Origin: Planomonospora parontospora
Lineage (GTDB): Bacteria > Actinomycetota > Actinomycetes > Streptosporangiales > Streptosporangiaceae
Direction: 5' to 3'
Length of the DNA: 43,089 nt
Assembly (NCBI GenBank): GCA_014647935.1
Contig: BMQD01000035.1
Location: forward strand, 1 to 43,089
Part shown: in pieces, positions 32,389-40,712 of the stretch
How the letters are laid out: each line of letters opens with the position of its first letter
How positions within the stretch are numbered: position 1 is the stretch's first letter
Notes under the pieces: model-generated
Seen by the model: the letters and a program-made list of their open reading frames with translations, nothing else
Told to the model about the DNA's origin: nothing
Databases searched by the model: none
Program-made: the position numbers and the translations under genes

Positions 32389-32913
32389 GGGAAGAGAAGA
32401 TCCTTCGTCAGGGTGCAGGTCATCCCTCGGCCGGAGGGCGGTGCTCGGGTTTTCAGGCCGTTGCGACCGTCGTCCGGTCGACTCCCTCCAGTAAGCCGTC
32501 CGGATGTAGCACACAAAGTGCGCTTGAGGTGCAGAACGGTTGCCGCCCTCGAGAAGCCCTCAGATCCGTCCGGGAACGGCCGATGCTCGCCTTTCTCCCA
32601 TCCGGCGGCCGCGATTTCCCCGGATCCGCCGCGGCCCCCTCCGGCGCGCGCGGAGAAGGCGGCGGCGTTCCGCCGACGCCGGAGGGCGGTGGGCGGGAAC
32701 GGCCGGCGCCAGGGTACGCGTCCGCCCGCACTCTGGCGCACCCTCCGGACCGGGAAGCGCATAACGGGACGTATGGATAAAACCGCGAAAAGGTATGGGA
32801 TTCGCCTTTAATGCGAGCACCCCGGGCCCTGACCGGAGAACGTCGAATCTTTTTCGCGACGCGCCGGGGGAACTGCTCGATCGGAGATTCGCCAATTCGA
32901 TATAACTGCAGTC
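32389..32913. other. Intergenic region, no gene seen
   Basis: Only shadow frames occur here. It should contain the minus-strand promoter of the CHAP gene and the plus-strand promoter of the ribbon-helix-helix gene. From about 32755 onwards the base composition drops towards AT (TATGGATAAAACCGCGAAAAGG, GCCAATTCGATATAACTG), unlike the flagellar genes. I find no promoter pair good enough to name and no motility-type motif. Confidence 0.5.
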
Positions 32914-33156
32914 ATGAGTGGAAGCAAACGCGGACCTGATCCGAAGTGGGGACCTGTGAAGCAGCACCCCTTGCGGGTGCCCGTAGACCTGCTCGGAGAC
33001 ATCAAAGCCTCCGCCCAGCAGCGCGGATGTTCTGTGAACGAGTACATCGTCACGGTGCTCGCACGTGAGCATGACTACGTTCTGGCCCCGCCCCCGCGAC
33101 CGGTGGCTCAGGAGCCGCTCCCACTCATCGAGGGACGGCAGCACGCAGCGGCGTGA
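32914..33156 (+). CDS. Small ribbon-helix-helix (HicB/Arc-like) protein
   Basis: An 80-residue protein. A polar N-terminus (SGSKRGPDPKWGPVKQ) leads into HPLRVPVDLLGDIKASAQQRGCSVNEYIVTVLAREH, the strand-helix-helix of the Arc/HicB family, followed by a Pro-rich tail. Such proteins are operator-binding repressors or antitoxins. No toxin gene is adjacent; the next gene is replication-initiator-like, which would fit a plasmid- or element-borne copy-control or maintenance regulator. The surrounding DNA is less GC-rich than the rest. Confidence 0.75.
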   Translation: MSGSKRGPDPKWGPVKQHPLRVPVDLLGDIKASAQQRGCSVNEYIVTVLAREHDYVLAPPPRPVAQEPLPLIEGRQHAAA

Positions 33157-33526
33157 ACTTTACCGTTTTCACACGGAGGGAGATCCCGAAGGGTTAATCT
33201 ACGACCGCTGATCGACAGCGGCCCATAAATGCGGAAGCCCCCGCGCTACCAGGCCTCAGAAACCGTACGCGAGGGACTTCCCCAATACACACACCAGATG
33301 ACCAGGTTCGAAATCGTTTCGCACCGGCACCGGCCCCGGACCGCCGTAGACGGTTCTGGATCGCGCCCCTGCGTTCCGAGCTCGATTCTGTATGTCGTCT
33401 GGGTCTTTACACCTGGAGACCACCATAGACGATGAGTCCCCGGGTCGGCCAGTGACGCCCGGAAACTGCCGTCTCCGCGTGTCCCGATCTCGACCCGTCC
33501 CCCAGAATATACGGTTTCGCTTTTCT
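33157..33526. other. Intergenic region with two inverted repeats
   Basis: A 6-bp hairpin (CCGCTG 33205-33210 with CAGCGG 33216-33221) and a longer imperfect one (33233-33245 with 33268-33282, GGAAG-c-CCC...GGG-a-CTTCC) follow the small regulator gene and could terminate it. The rest is moderately AT-rich with no convincing gene. Being directly upstream of a replication-initiator-like gene, it is also a place where an origin could lie, but no iteron repeats are visible. Confidence 0.45.
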
Positions 33527-34816
33527 ATGTCCCCCATTGGCAAAAACACCTCCCGGCGTGTCCGCCGCATGCTGAACATCGCCGGCGGCGACCTGATCGT
33601 CGCGCCCTCCGTCGAGCTCTGGCTCGCCGCCGTCGCGGCCGACCCCGAGGAGGCCTCGCGCCGCACGGACTGGTGGCGCAACACGAACGCCGTGATGCGG
33701 GCCGTCGCCCGCCGCATCGACGGACACATGATCACCTCGCCCAAGCGCGGCGGCACCTGGAGCGTCATGGCCGACGACGCCGGCGTCCGCCGCCGCACCT
33801 TCGCCGGGCGGCTCGCCTGGGCCAAGGAGCGCGGCTACCTGCTGCAGATCACCGAGGGATCGACCCCCCGCTACCGGTCCGGCACCTTCCGGGGCCTGCT
33901 CGACGACGGCCTCGGCAACCTCGCCGCCGAGTACCTCCTCACCATCCCCATCGACGCACTGCGGACCCTCGGGCTCGACGACGAGCAGGTGGAGGAGCTG
34001 ATCCGCGAGCCCGAGCCCCAGCCCATGATCCGCGAGCCCTTCCCCGCCATGTCCCAGGAGGAGTGGAAAGAGGCCCCCTGGCCTGTGGAAACGCTGGCTG
34101 CGCGCGAAATTTGCACCCCCCGGGTTTCAGCTTTTTCACCGCGAGAAAGTAAACCCCTACGTGCGCGCGACGCGCGTGATACACGGCCGCGCTGGCCGAG
34201 CGCAAGCCCTCCGACCACGAAACCCGAGCGGCTCTGGCCGAACACCGTCACGCCGGGGAAGAAATCGGACAGACTCGAGGCCTGCGAGCGGCTGCGCTAC
34301 GAGGACCAGACGCTGCGCGGCGTGTCGGCGAAGTACCTGCGGTCGCTGCTGCGTCCCCTCTTCGCCGCCGGGGCGACCCTCGCCGACGCCAAGTACGTGA
34401 TCAACCACCGGCCGGACGGGCGGCCGTGGCCCAACACCGACCCGCCGCGCAACCTCGTCGGCTGGGTCCGCCACCGGGTCTCGACCTGGTTCGACAAGGA
34501 GACCGGCAGGCTCGCCGCCCCGCTGCCGTCCCAGGTCATCGCCAGGGCCGACCGCAGGCGCCGGGCCGAACAGGCCGCCCGGGCCGAGGAGCGGGCCCGG
34601 CTGGAGGCCCGGCGCGTGGACCCGCCCGCGGAGCTGATCGGGCCGCTGCGGGCCCGCCTGCAGGCCATCGCCGCCGCCTCCCGGGAGCGCCGGAAGGCCT
34701 CCGCCGACCAGCAGGTCCCCGCGCGGGCCTCCCGGCCCGGCACCGACCGGCTCGGCCGCCGCTGGGGCTCTCCGGGTGCGGGGGCCGGCGCGGCGATCGG
34801 GGCCTCGGGCGCGTGA
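33527..34816 (+). CDS. Winged-helix, replication-initiator-like protein
   Basis: A 429-residue cytoplasmic protein of uncertain family. Residues about 45-110 (RRTDWWRNTNAVMRAVARRIDGHMI, then GTWSVMADDAGVRRRTFAGRLAWAKERGYLLQIT) look like a winged-helix domain. A variable Pro/Arg-rich linker follows. A second conserved part (SAKYLRSLLRPLFAAGATLADAKYVINHRPDGRPW and LVGWVRHRVSTWF) leads to a basic coiled tail. This layout resembles initiators of actinomycete plasmids and integrated elements, but I cannot prove it. The start is unclear: 33527 has no ribosome site, and 33392 and 33569 are alternatives. Confidence 0.6.
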   Translation: MSPIGKNTSRRVRRMLNIAGGDLIVAPSVELWLAAVAADPEEASRRTDWWRNTNAVMRAVARRIDGHMITSPKRGGTWSVMADDAGVRRRTFAGRLAWAKERGYLLQITEGSTPRYRSGTFRGLLDDGLGNLAAEYLLTIPIDALRTLGLDDEQVEELIREPEPQPMIREPFPAMSQEEWKEAPWPVETLAAREICTPRVSAFSPRESKPLRARDARDTRPRWPSASPPTTKPERLWPNTVTPGKKSDRLEACERLRYEDQTLRGVSAKYLRSLLRPLFAAGATLADAKYVINHRPDGRPWPNTDPPRNLVGWVRHRVSTWFDKETGRLAAPLPSQVIARADRRRRAEQAARAEERARLEARRVDPPAELIGPLRARLQAIAAASRERRKASADQQVPARASRPGTDRLGRRWGSPGAGAGAAIGASGA

Positions 34817-35088
34817 CGCACCGCCGGTCTCGGACGGTGTAAATCTACTGTGTAAAGGCCTATCTTCGCAGATGTCCGTATATCTCATCAATGCGTGGAG
34901 CAGCCAGGGAGCCGGAGGCGGACGACCCTCAGGAGACCGCGGACGCACCCTCCCGGCGCGGACCGCCCGCCCCAGCACCCGGCCCGACCTCCTACTGCGC
35001 CCCGCCGTGATCCTCGGACGGACCGCATCGGAGTACGGACCCCATTGACCGGACAAAGTCCTGAATCGGCCATTTACGGGAGAATCTG
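34817..35088 (+). other. Intergenic region, no gene seen
   Basis: No credible gene. It begins with an AT-rich patch (GGTGTAAATCTACTGTGTAAAGG) and ends next to the methyltransferase promoter. Short frames here are Arg/Pro-rich noise. Confidence 0.5.
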
Positions 35089-35117
35089 TTGACTCGCCGA
35101 TCAAGATCCACTATGTC
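35089..35117 (+). promoter_or_regulatory. Sigma-70-type promoter of the methyltransferase-phosphatase operon
   Basis: TTGACT at 35089-35094, exactly 17 bases, then TATGTC at 35112-35117. The methyltransferase ATG is 40 bases beyond. Confidence 0.6.
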
Positions 35118-35156
35118 TTTGGGTCCAGAGGACTCCGAGACGAACGAGGCGGGAAA

Positions 35157-35870
35157 ATGGCCGAGTCAGATCCCACGTCCACCCCGGGGAGCGCCCCGCC
35201 GGAGCCGGGACGGGAGGAGTACCGCGCCCTGCAGGCCGCGGCGTTCGACCGCATCGGAGAGCGCTACGACGAGGCCTTCCCGCACAAGGAGGGACAGGAG
35301 CGGGCCGGAGCCCGGCTGCTGCGCAGGCTGCCGCCCGGGGCCCCCGTCCTGGACGCCGGCTGCGGGACCGGCCTGCCCACCGCCCGGCAGCTGGCCGACG
35401 CCGGGATGGCCGTCACCGGGATCGACATCTCACCCGTCATGCTCGACCTGGCCCGCAAGAACGTGCCCGGGGCCCGGTTCCTCGAGGCCGACCTGCTGGA
35501 CCCCGGCGACGCCCTCCGCGACGGCCCCGGCGACGCGATCGGCTCCTTCGACGCCGCCGTCGCCTTCTTCTCCCTGCTCATGCTGCCGCGCCGCGACATC
35601 GCGACGGCCCTGCGCCGCCTGCACGCCCTGCTGGTCCCCGGCGGGCTGCTCTGCCTGTCGATGGTCGAGATCGACATGGACGACGTGGGCTTCCAGTTCC
35701 TCGGCGCCCCCGTGCGCGTCACCGGATACCTCCGCGACGACCTGCGCGCCGTCGTCGAGGACGCCGGCTTCGAGGTCCTGGGCACCGACACCATCTCCTA
35801 CGCCCCCGCCACCACGCAGGCCCCGCCCGAAGTCCAGCTCTTCCTCGACTGCCGGCGCCGTGGCGGCTGA
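35157..35870 (+). CDS. Class I SAM-dependent methyltransferase
   Basis: A 237-residue cytoplasmic methyltransferase with the Rossmann-type fold. Motif I is VLDAGCGTGLPT (residues 65-75), followed by VTGIDISPVMLDLARKN (acidic residue at the end of strand 2), FDAAVAFFSLLMLPR (motif post-II) and LVPGGLLCLSMVE (motif III). The substrate is unknown; the C-terminal half (RVTGYLRDDLRAVVEDAGFEVLG) is typical of small-molecule or ubiquinone-type enzymes. The stop overlaps the start of the following phosphatase by 11 bases, so the two are translationally coupled. Confidence 0.88.
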   Translation: MAESDPTSTPGSAPPEPGREEYRALQAAAFDRIGERYDEAFPHKEGQERAGARLLRRLPPGAPVLDAGCGTGLPTARQLADAGMAVTGIDISPVMLDLARKNVPGARFLEADLLDPGDALRDGPGDAIGSFDAAVAFFSLLMLPRRDIATALRRLHALLVPGGLLCLSMVEIDMDDVGFQFLGAPVRVTGYLRDDLRAVVEDAGFEVLGTDTISYAPATTQAPPEVQLFLDCRRRGG

Positions 35871-37461
35871 ACCGGCGCCGGAACGCCCCCCGACCCCGCC
35901 CGCCGTACCGCCGGACCTGGTGTTCCTGCACCGGGCCACCGCGCGCCTGGCCGAGGCGGACGACCCCGCCACGGCCGCCCGGCTGCTCTGCGCGGAGCTC
36001 GTGCCGCACCTGGCCGACGCCGCCCTGGTGCACCTGGCGGACCCGCCCGGACCCGCCTGCCGCCCGCCCGGCGGCCACCACCGGGCGGCCGCCCTGTCCA
36101 CCGGCGCCCCCGGCACCCCGGACCCGGCCGCGCACCTCGCGGCGGCCGCCGTCCCCTCCCCCGGGACCCGCGCACGGGCCGCCGACCAGGACGGCGGGCG
36201 CAACGCCGGGCCCGGCACGCACGCGCTGGCCGTACCCCTGGAGGCACGGGGGCAGCGGGTGGGCGGCGCGGTGCTCACCCGCTGCCCCGCCCGGCCGCCC
36301 TTCGACGGCGCCGACGCGCTGGTCGCCGGCCAGCTCGCCGCCGTCGCCGCGCTGACCGTCCACCACGCCCACGTGCAGCTCGCCCACGAGGCCGTCACCG
36401 AGGTCGTACGGCAGAGCCTGCGCCCCGCGCCCCCTCCCCCGCTGCCCGGCGTGGACCTCGCCCACCGCTACCGGCCCGGAGACCAGCGGATGCTGGTCGG
36501 CGGCGACTGGTTCGACGTCATCCCGCTCTCGGGCTGCCGGGTCGCCCTGGTCGTCGGCGACGTCATGGGCCACGGCCTGGAGGCCGCGGCCATCATGGCC
36601 CAGCTGCGCACCTCGGTGCAGACCCTCGCCGCCCTGGAGCTCCCGCCCGACCAGGTGCTGCGCTCGCTGGACGACATCGCCAGGCGCCTGGCCGACGACT
36701 CCATCACGACCTGCCTCTACGCGGTCTACGACCCCGTCGCGCGGCGCTGCTCCATCGCGAGCGCCGGCCACCTGCCGCCCGTCCTGGTGCGCCGGGACGG
36801 CACCGCGGAGCTGCTCGACCCGGGCCCGTCCACCGGGCTGCCGATCGGCCTGGGCCGGCCCCCGATCGAGACCACGGAGATCGCGGCGGAGGACGGCTGC
36901 ACGCTCGTGCTCTACACCGACGGGCTGGTGGAGTGCCGCGGCGACGACATCGGCGACCGCCTGGAGCGGCTGCGCGCCACGGCCGGCACCGCGGACGGCC
37001 CGCTGGAGAAGACGTGCGACGCCCTGATGACCCAGGCCACCGGGACCGAGGACGACGTCACCCTGCTCATGGCGCGGTTCCGGGGCATCCCCAGCGAGCA
37101 CGTCGCGGGCTGGTTCCTGGAACCGCACAACCGGACGCCGGGCCAGGTCCGGGCGCTGGTCCGGCGGACCCTGCACGAGTGGGGACTGGAACATCTCAGC
37201 GGGCGGGTGGAGGCGGCGGCCGGCGAGCTGGTCGCCAACGCCTGCCGGCACGCCACCCGGCTCGTCTCGGTGCGCCTGGTGCTGACCGACGCCGTGCTGT
37301 TCGAGGTGGGCGACGACGACCACCGGCTCCCGGTGCTGCGCTCCCCGGGCGATCTCGACGAGTCCGGCAGGGGCCTGCACGTCGTCGCGGGGCTGACCGA
37401 GCGCTGGGGTTCGACCCGGGTCGCCGGCGGCAAGACCGTCTGGTTCACCTGCGGGACCTGA
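35860..37461 (+). CDS. GAF-PP2C-histidine-kinase-like ATPase phosphatase (SpoIIE/RsbU family)
   Basis: A 533-residue regulator. Residues about 15-170 form a GAF-like sensor domain. Residues about 175-400 form a PP2C/SpoIIE phosphatase with the metal-site motifs VGGDWFDVIPL, VVGDVMGHGLEAAAIMAQLR, LYTDGLVEC and DDVTLLMAR. Residues about 410-533 form a GHKL ATPase of the anti-sigma (RsbW) type with GELVANACRHATR and ESGRGLHVVAGL. Such proteins control alternative sigma factors by a partner-switching system through an anti-anti-sigma protein; none is encoded nearby. GTG 35860 starts within the end of the methyltransferase gene; frames upstream are its shadow. Confidence 0.88.
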   Translation: MAAEPAPERPPTPPAVPPDLVFLHRATARLAEADDPATAARLLCAELVPHLADAALVHLADPPGPACRPPGGHHRAAALSTGAPGTPDPAAHLAAAAVPSPGTRARAADQDGGRNAGPGTHALAVPLEARGQRVGGAVLTRCPARPPFDGADALVAGQLAAVAALTVHHAHVQLAHEAVTEVVRQSLRPAPPPPLPGVDLAHRYRPGDQRMLVGGDWFDVIPLSGCRVALVVGDVMGHGLEAAAIMAQLRTSVQTLAALELPPDQVLRSLDDIARRLADDSITTCLYAVYDPVARRCSIASAGHLPPVLVRRDGTAELLDPGPSTGLPIGLGRPPIETTEIAAEDGCTLVLYTDGLVECRGDDIGDRLERLRATAGTADGPLEKTCDALMTQATGTEDDVTLLMARFRGIPSEHVAGWFLEPHNRTPGQVRALVRRTLHEWGLEHLSGRVEAAAGELVANACRHATRLVSVRLVLTDAVLFEVGDDDHRLPVLRSPGDLDESGRGLHVVAGLTERWGSTRVAGGKTVWFTCGT

Positions 37462-37488
37462 ACTCCCCCCGCCGGGCCGGGAAAACGA

Positions 37489-37537
37489 CTGTGCGACCCT
37501 TACGGATTTACATTGTAAATCCGTAAGGGTCGCACAG
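37489..37537. terminator. Perfect 24-bp inverted repeat, bidirectional terminator
   Basis: The arms 37489-37512 and 37514-37537 are perfect reverse complements around a single base. The centre is AT-rich (GATTTACATTGTAAATC), unlike the GC-rich terminators elsewhere in the window. It lies between convergent genes ending at 37461 and 37548. Confidence 0.75.
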
Positions 37538-37547
37538 CACGGAACGA

Positions 37548-37784
37548 TCAGCCGTAGAGACGGCCCACGATCGAACTGGCCCAGCGCATCCGCTGGACGA
37601 CGAGTTCGGGGTGCTCCCCGAACTCCTGAGCCAGCGCCGCGGCGCAGCCCTCCTCGCCTCCGTGCAGGACGATCGCCTGGGAGATCATGGCGTCCGCGTC
37701 CTCGCGGTCCAGCAGGACGGAGGCGGACACGGGCGCGAGTGCCAGAGCCTCGGCTCGGACGGTGTTGTTCAGCTCGATGGTCAT
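37548..37784 (-). CDS. Small hypothetical protein
   Basis: A 78-residue protein I do not recognise (MTIELNNTVRAEALALAPVS, later EEGCAAALAQEFGEHPELVVQRMRWA). It is acidic, helical and cytoplasmic, with no membrane segment. The ribosome site GGAGATGACGACCTG precedes the ATG, coding bias is good, and the gene is bounded by the strong inverted repeat, so it is likely real. The region upstream (37830-37870) is locally AT-rich and probably carries its promoter. Confidence 0.65.
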   Translation of the reverse strand: MTIELNNTVRAEALALAPVSASVLLDREDADAMISQAIVLHGGEEGCAAALAQEFGEHPELVVQRMRWASSIVGRLYG

Positions 37785-38360
37785 CAGGTCGTCATCTCCT
37801 CATCCGCCTGGCGTCGGATGGCTCTCCGTCGACGCTTCAATCTAGTGCTATTGACTGTGATCCGGGTCACGTTCCCGGTTGCGCTGCGAGCGCGGATTGG
37901 TTGCGCCCGGTGCCTGCGGCGGGGCATCGCCACGGGCACCGGGCACGCTTCAGGGGCGGTGCGCCGGAGATCTCAGGGCACTGCCCGGAATCCGGAGGCA
38001 CCGCGGGCCGGGACCGCAGCGTGCGGGGTGGAGGACGGACGGGAGGCCGGGCGCGGGGCGGTGACGGCTCCGGCGCTCAGGGCCGTGCCGTACGGCAGTG
38101 CGCGGGCCGGTGGACCGGTGGGGGTCGTCGCGCGGGCACGCCGGCGCGATCGATCGCCGTTGCGGCGCATCCTGTGTCCCTTCCATGGCGCCCGGGAGCT
38201 CCCCCGCGTGCGGCGTCCCTGCCGCTGCGGGCGGCGGCCGCCGGAGCGTCCGCCGCGGGCTCGGGCGAGAAGCCCGATGACCCCGCATCGGCATCCCGGG
38301 CGGCGTCCTGAGGGAAACCCGGAAAAGGTGGCGGACAAGGCGGTTCCGGTCCCCGGTCTT
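37785..38360. other. Intergenic region, no gene seen
   Basis: About 575 bases between the divergent small gene and cheA. Frames here on both strands are Arg/Gly/Ala-rich shadows without ribosome sites. Near 37862 GGGTCAC occurs and near 37820-37860 an AT-rich patch, probably promoter DNA of the minus-strand gene. The 3' end carries the cheA promoter. Confidence 0.5.
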
Positions 38361-38389
38361 CCTCAGGTGGCGTCGGCGAAGGCCGATGG
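38361..38389 (+). promoter_or_regulatory. Sigma-28-like promoter of cheA-cheW
   Basis: CCTCA at 38361-38365, 16 bases, then GCCGATGG at 38382-38389, an exact match to the shared motility architecture. The first seven bases (CCTCAGG) also match the flgB site. The cheA start lies 33 bases beyond. Confidence 0.78.
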
Positions 38390-38422
38390 AAGGGCTGCGT
38401 ATGAGAGAGGGAGAGGACCGTC

Positions 38423-40711
38423 GTGGACGAGTTGGGCGACATCATCCAGGAGTTCCTGGTCGAGAGTCACGAGAACCTGGACCAGCTGGACCGGGACCTG
38501 GTGGCTTTGGAGCAGGACCCGGGCTCCAGGGAGATGCTCTCCAGCATTTTCCGGACTATCCACACTATTAAGGGCACAAGCGGTTTCCTGGCGTTCCACC
38601 GCCTGGAGACGCTCACCCACGCGGGCGAGTCGCTGCTGTCCCGGCTCCGGGACGGAGCCCAGCGGATGAACCCCGCCAGCGCGGACGCTCTGCTGGCCAT
38701 GGTGGACACCGTGCGCACCCTGCTCGGCTCGATCGAGGAGAGCGGCGGTGAGGGCGACGTCGACGTCGAGCCGGTCATCGCCATGGTGGCGGCGTGCATC
38801 GAGGACCCGGCCGCGCCCAAGCCGGCCCAGGCCTCCGCTCCGGCACCCAAGGCCGAGCCGCGGCCTGCCGAGGCCGTGGAGTCCGCCGAGCCCACCGCAC
38901 CGGTGCAGGCGCCCGAGCAACCGGAGGCGGCCGAAGCCCTCGCCGCCGAGGTCGTGGAGTCCGTCGAGACCGCCGAGGCCGTACCGGCCCGCGCGGCCAA
39001 GGGCCAGGCCTCCGACGAGCCCACCGGCCAGAACAACAAGCGCAGCATCGCCGACAGCTCCATCCGCGTGGACGTCGACCTGCTCGACACCCTGATGCGG
39101 CTGGTCGGCGAGCTGGTGCTGACCCGCAACCAGATCGTGCGCGGCGTCAGCGAGATCTCCGACCCGGCCCTGGTGCGCACCACCCAGCGGCTGAACCTGA
39201 TCACCAGTGAGCTGCAGGAGAGCGTCATGAAGACGCGCATGCAGCCCATCGACCACATCTGGTCCAAGCTGCCGCGCGTCGTGCGCGACCTCAGCGGCGC
39301 CATGGGCAAGCAGGTCAAGCTGGCGATGGAGGGCAAGGAGACCGAGCTCGACCGCAGCCTCCTGGAGGCCGTCAAGGACCCGCTGACGCACCTGGTGCGC
39401 AACGCGGTCGACCACGGCATCGAGACCTCCGCCGAGCGCGTCGCCAAGGGCAAGGACCCGCAGGGCACGCTGACGCTGCGCGCCGCCCACGAGGGCGGCC
39501 ACGTCGTGGTCGAGATCAAGGACGACGGCGCGGGCATCGACGTCGACCGGGTGGCGCAGACCGCGCTGGACCGCGGCGTCGTCACCCGCGACCAGCTCTC
39601 CCGGATGGACTCGCGCGAGATCATCGCGCTGGTCTTCCGGCCCGGTTTCTCCACCGCCAAGAAGGTCACCAACGTCTCCGGCCGCGGTGTCGGCATGGAC
39701 GTGGTGAAGACCAACATCGAGCAGATCGGCGGCGCCGTCGACGTCGACTCGACGCTGGGGGCCGGCACCACGTGGCGGCTGACCATCCCGCTGACGCTGG
39801 CGATCATCCAGGCCCTGACCGTGGAGTGCGGCGCCGAGCGCTACGCCATCCCGCAGGTGGGCGTGGACGAGCTGGTGTTCGTGGACGGCCAGTCCGGCCA
39901 GACGATCGAGCACGTGTCGGGTGCGCCGGTCTACCGGCTGCGGGGCAAGCTCCTGCCGCTGGTGCGCCTGGACGAGACGCTGGGCCTGCCGGTCCGCAAC
40001 AGCGACCGCGACGTCTACATCGCGGTGCTGCAGGCCGACGGCCGCCGCTTCGGCCTGGTCGTCGACCGGGTCCTGAACACCGAGGAGATCGTGGTCAAGC
40101 CGCTGAGCGGGCGGATGAAGGACGTCGGCGTCTACGCCGGGTCCACCATCGTCGGCGACGGCAAGGTCGCGCTGATCCTCGACATCCCGTCGCTGGCCCG
40201 CCGGGCGCACCTGGCCGCCGAGGCCGTCGAGCGTGCCCAGGTGGACCAGGCCGACTCCCGTCCCCGCGACAGCCACATCGAGCGCCTGCTCATCGCCGGC
40301 ATCGGGGAGCGCCGGGTGGCGATCCCGCTCGACATGGTCACCCGCCTGGAGGAGTTCCCGGTGCAGCGGATCGAGCGGGTCGGCAGCCGGGAGGTGGTCC
40401 AGTACCGCGACCACATCCTGCCGGTCATCCGCCTGGCCTCGCTGCTGGGCTGCTACGACGTGGAGGAGGGCGAGACCGTGCCCGCGGTGGTCTACACCGA
40501 GCGGGGGCGGAGCGTCGCCCTGGTCGTCCAGCAGATCGTCGACATCGTCGAGGACCACATCGAGTCGCGCAGCGACCTCGACGACGACGGCCTGACCGGC
40601 TCTGCGGTGATCCAGCAGCGGGTCACCGAGCTGCTCGACGTGCGGCGCGCGATCCTCGCCGCCGACCCGCGGTTCTACGCGGAGATGTCCGAATCCATGG
40701 TGGGAGCCTGA
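38423..40711 (+). CDS. cheA: Chemotaxis histidine kinase CheA with two CheW-like domains
   Basis: A 762-residue kinase. The P1 Hpt domain covers residues 1-110 with the phosphorylated His in TIHTIKGTSGF (H47). Residues about 130-205 are a Pro/Ala/Glu linker; no folded P2 CheY-docking domain is visible. P3 dimerisation starts at IRVDVDLLDTLMRLVGELV. The P4 ATPase has LVRNAVDHGIE, DDGAGID and GRGVGMDVVK. The first CheW-like domain starts at about residue 455, and a second one starts at about residue 613 (HIERLLIAGIGERRVAIPLD). GTG 38423 follows GGGAGAGGA. It is coupled to cheW one base downstream. No cheY, cheB or cheR is in the window. Confidence 0.95.
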   Translation: MDELGDIIQEFLVESHENLDQLDRDLVALEQDPGSREMLSSIFRTIHTIKGTSGFLAFHRLETLTHAGESLLSRLRDGAQRMNPASADALLAMVDTVRTLLGSIEESGGEGDVDVEPVIAMVAACIEDPAAPKPAQASAPAPKAEPRPAEAVESAEPTAPVQAPEQPEAAEALAAEVVESVETAEAVPARAAKGQASDEPTGQNNKRSIADSSIRVDVDLLDTLMRLVGELVLTRNQIVRGVSEISDPALVRTTQRLNLITSELQESVMKTRMQPIDHIWSKLPRVVRDLSGAMGKQVKLAMEGKETELDRSLLEAVKDPLTHLVRNAVDHGIETSAERVAKGKDPQGTLTLRAAHEGGHVVVEIKDDGAGIDVDRVAQTALDRGVVTRDQLSRMDSREIIALVFRPGFSTAKKVTNVSGRGVGMDVVKTNIEQIGGAVDVDSTLGAGTTWRLTIPLTLAIIQALTVECGAERYAIPQVGVDELVFVDGQSGQTIEHVSGAPVYRLRGKLLPLVRLDETLGLPVRNSDRDVYIAVLQADGRRFGLVVDRVLNTEEIVVKPLSGRMKDVGVYAGSTIVGDGKVALILDIPSLARRAHLAAEAVERAQVDQADSRPRDSHIERLLIAGIGERRVAIPLDMVTRLEEFPVQRIERVGSREVVQYRDHILPVIRLASLLGCYDVEEGETVPAVVYTERGRSVALVVQQIVDIVEDHIESRSDLDDDGLTGSAVIQQRVTELLDVRRAILAADPRFYAEMSESMVGA

Positions 40712-40712
40712 G

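Noticed and set aside
33300-33335. GGTTCGAAATC as the T-arm of a tRNA
   Set aside because: The flanking bases do not form a T stem and no acceptor, D or anticodon arms can be built around it.
34817-35156. Frames at 34776-35104 as small genes
   Set aside because: No ribosome sites, Arg/Pro-rich composition on both strands, and overlap with the methyltransferase promoter.
37611-38669. Plus-strand frames of 190 to 352 codons upstream of cheA
   Set aside because: They cross the minus-strand gene, the cheA promoter and the start of cheA in another frame, and the residues are Arg/Gly/Ala-rich without any family pattern.
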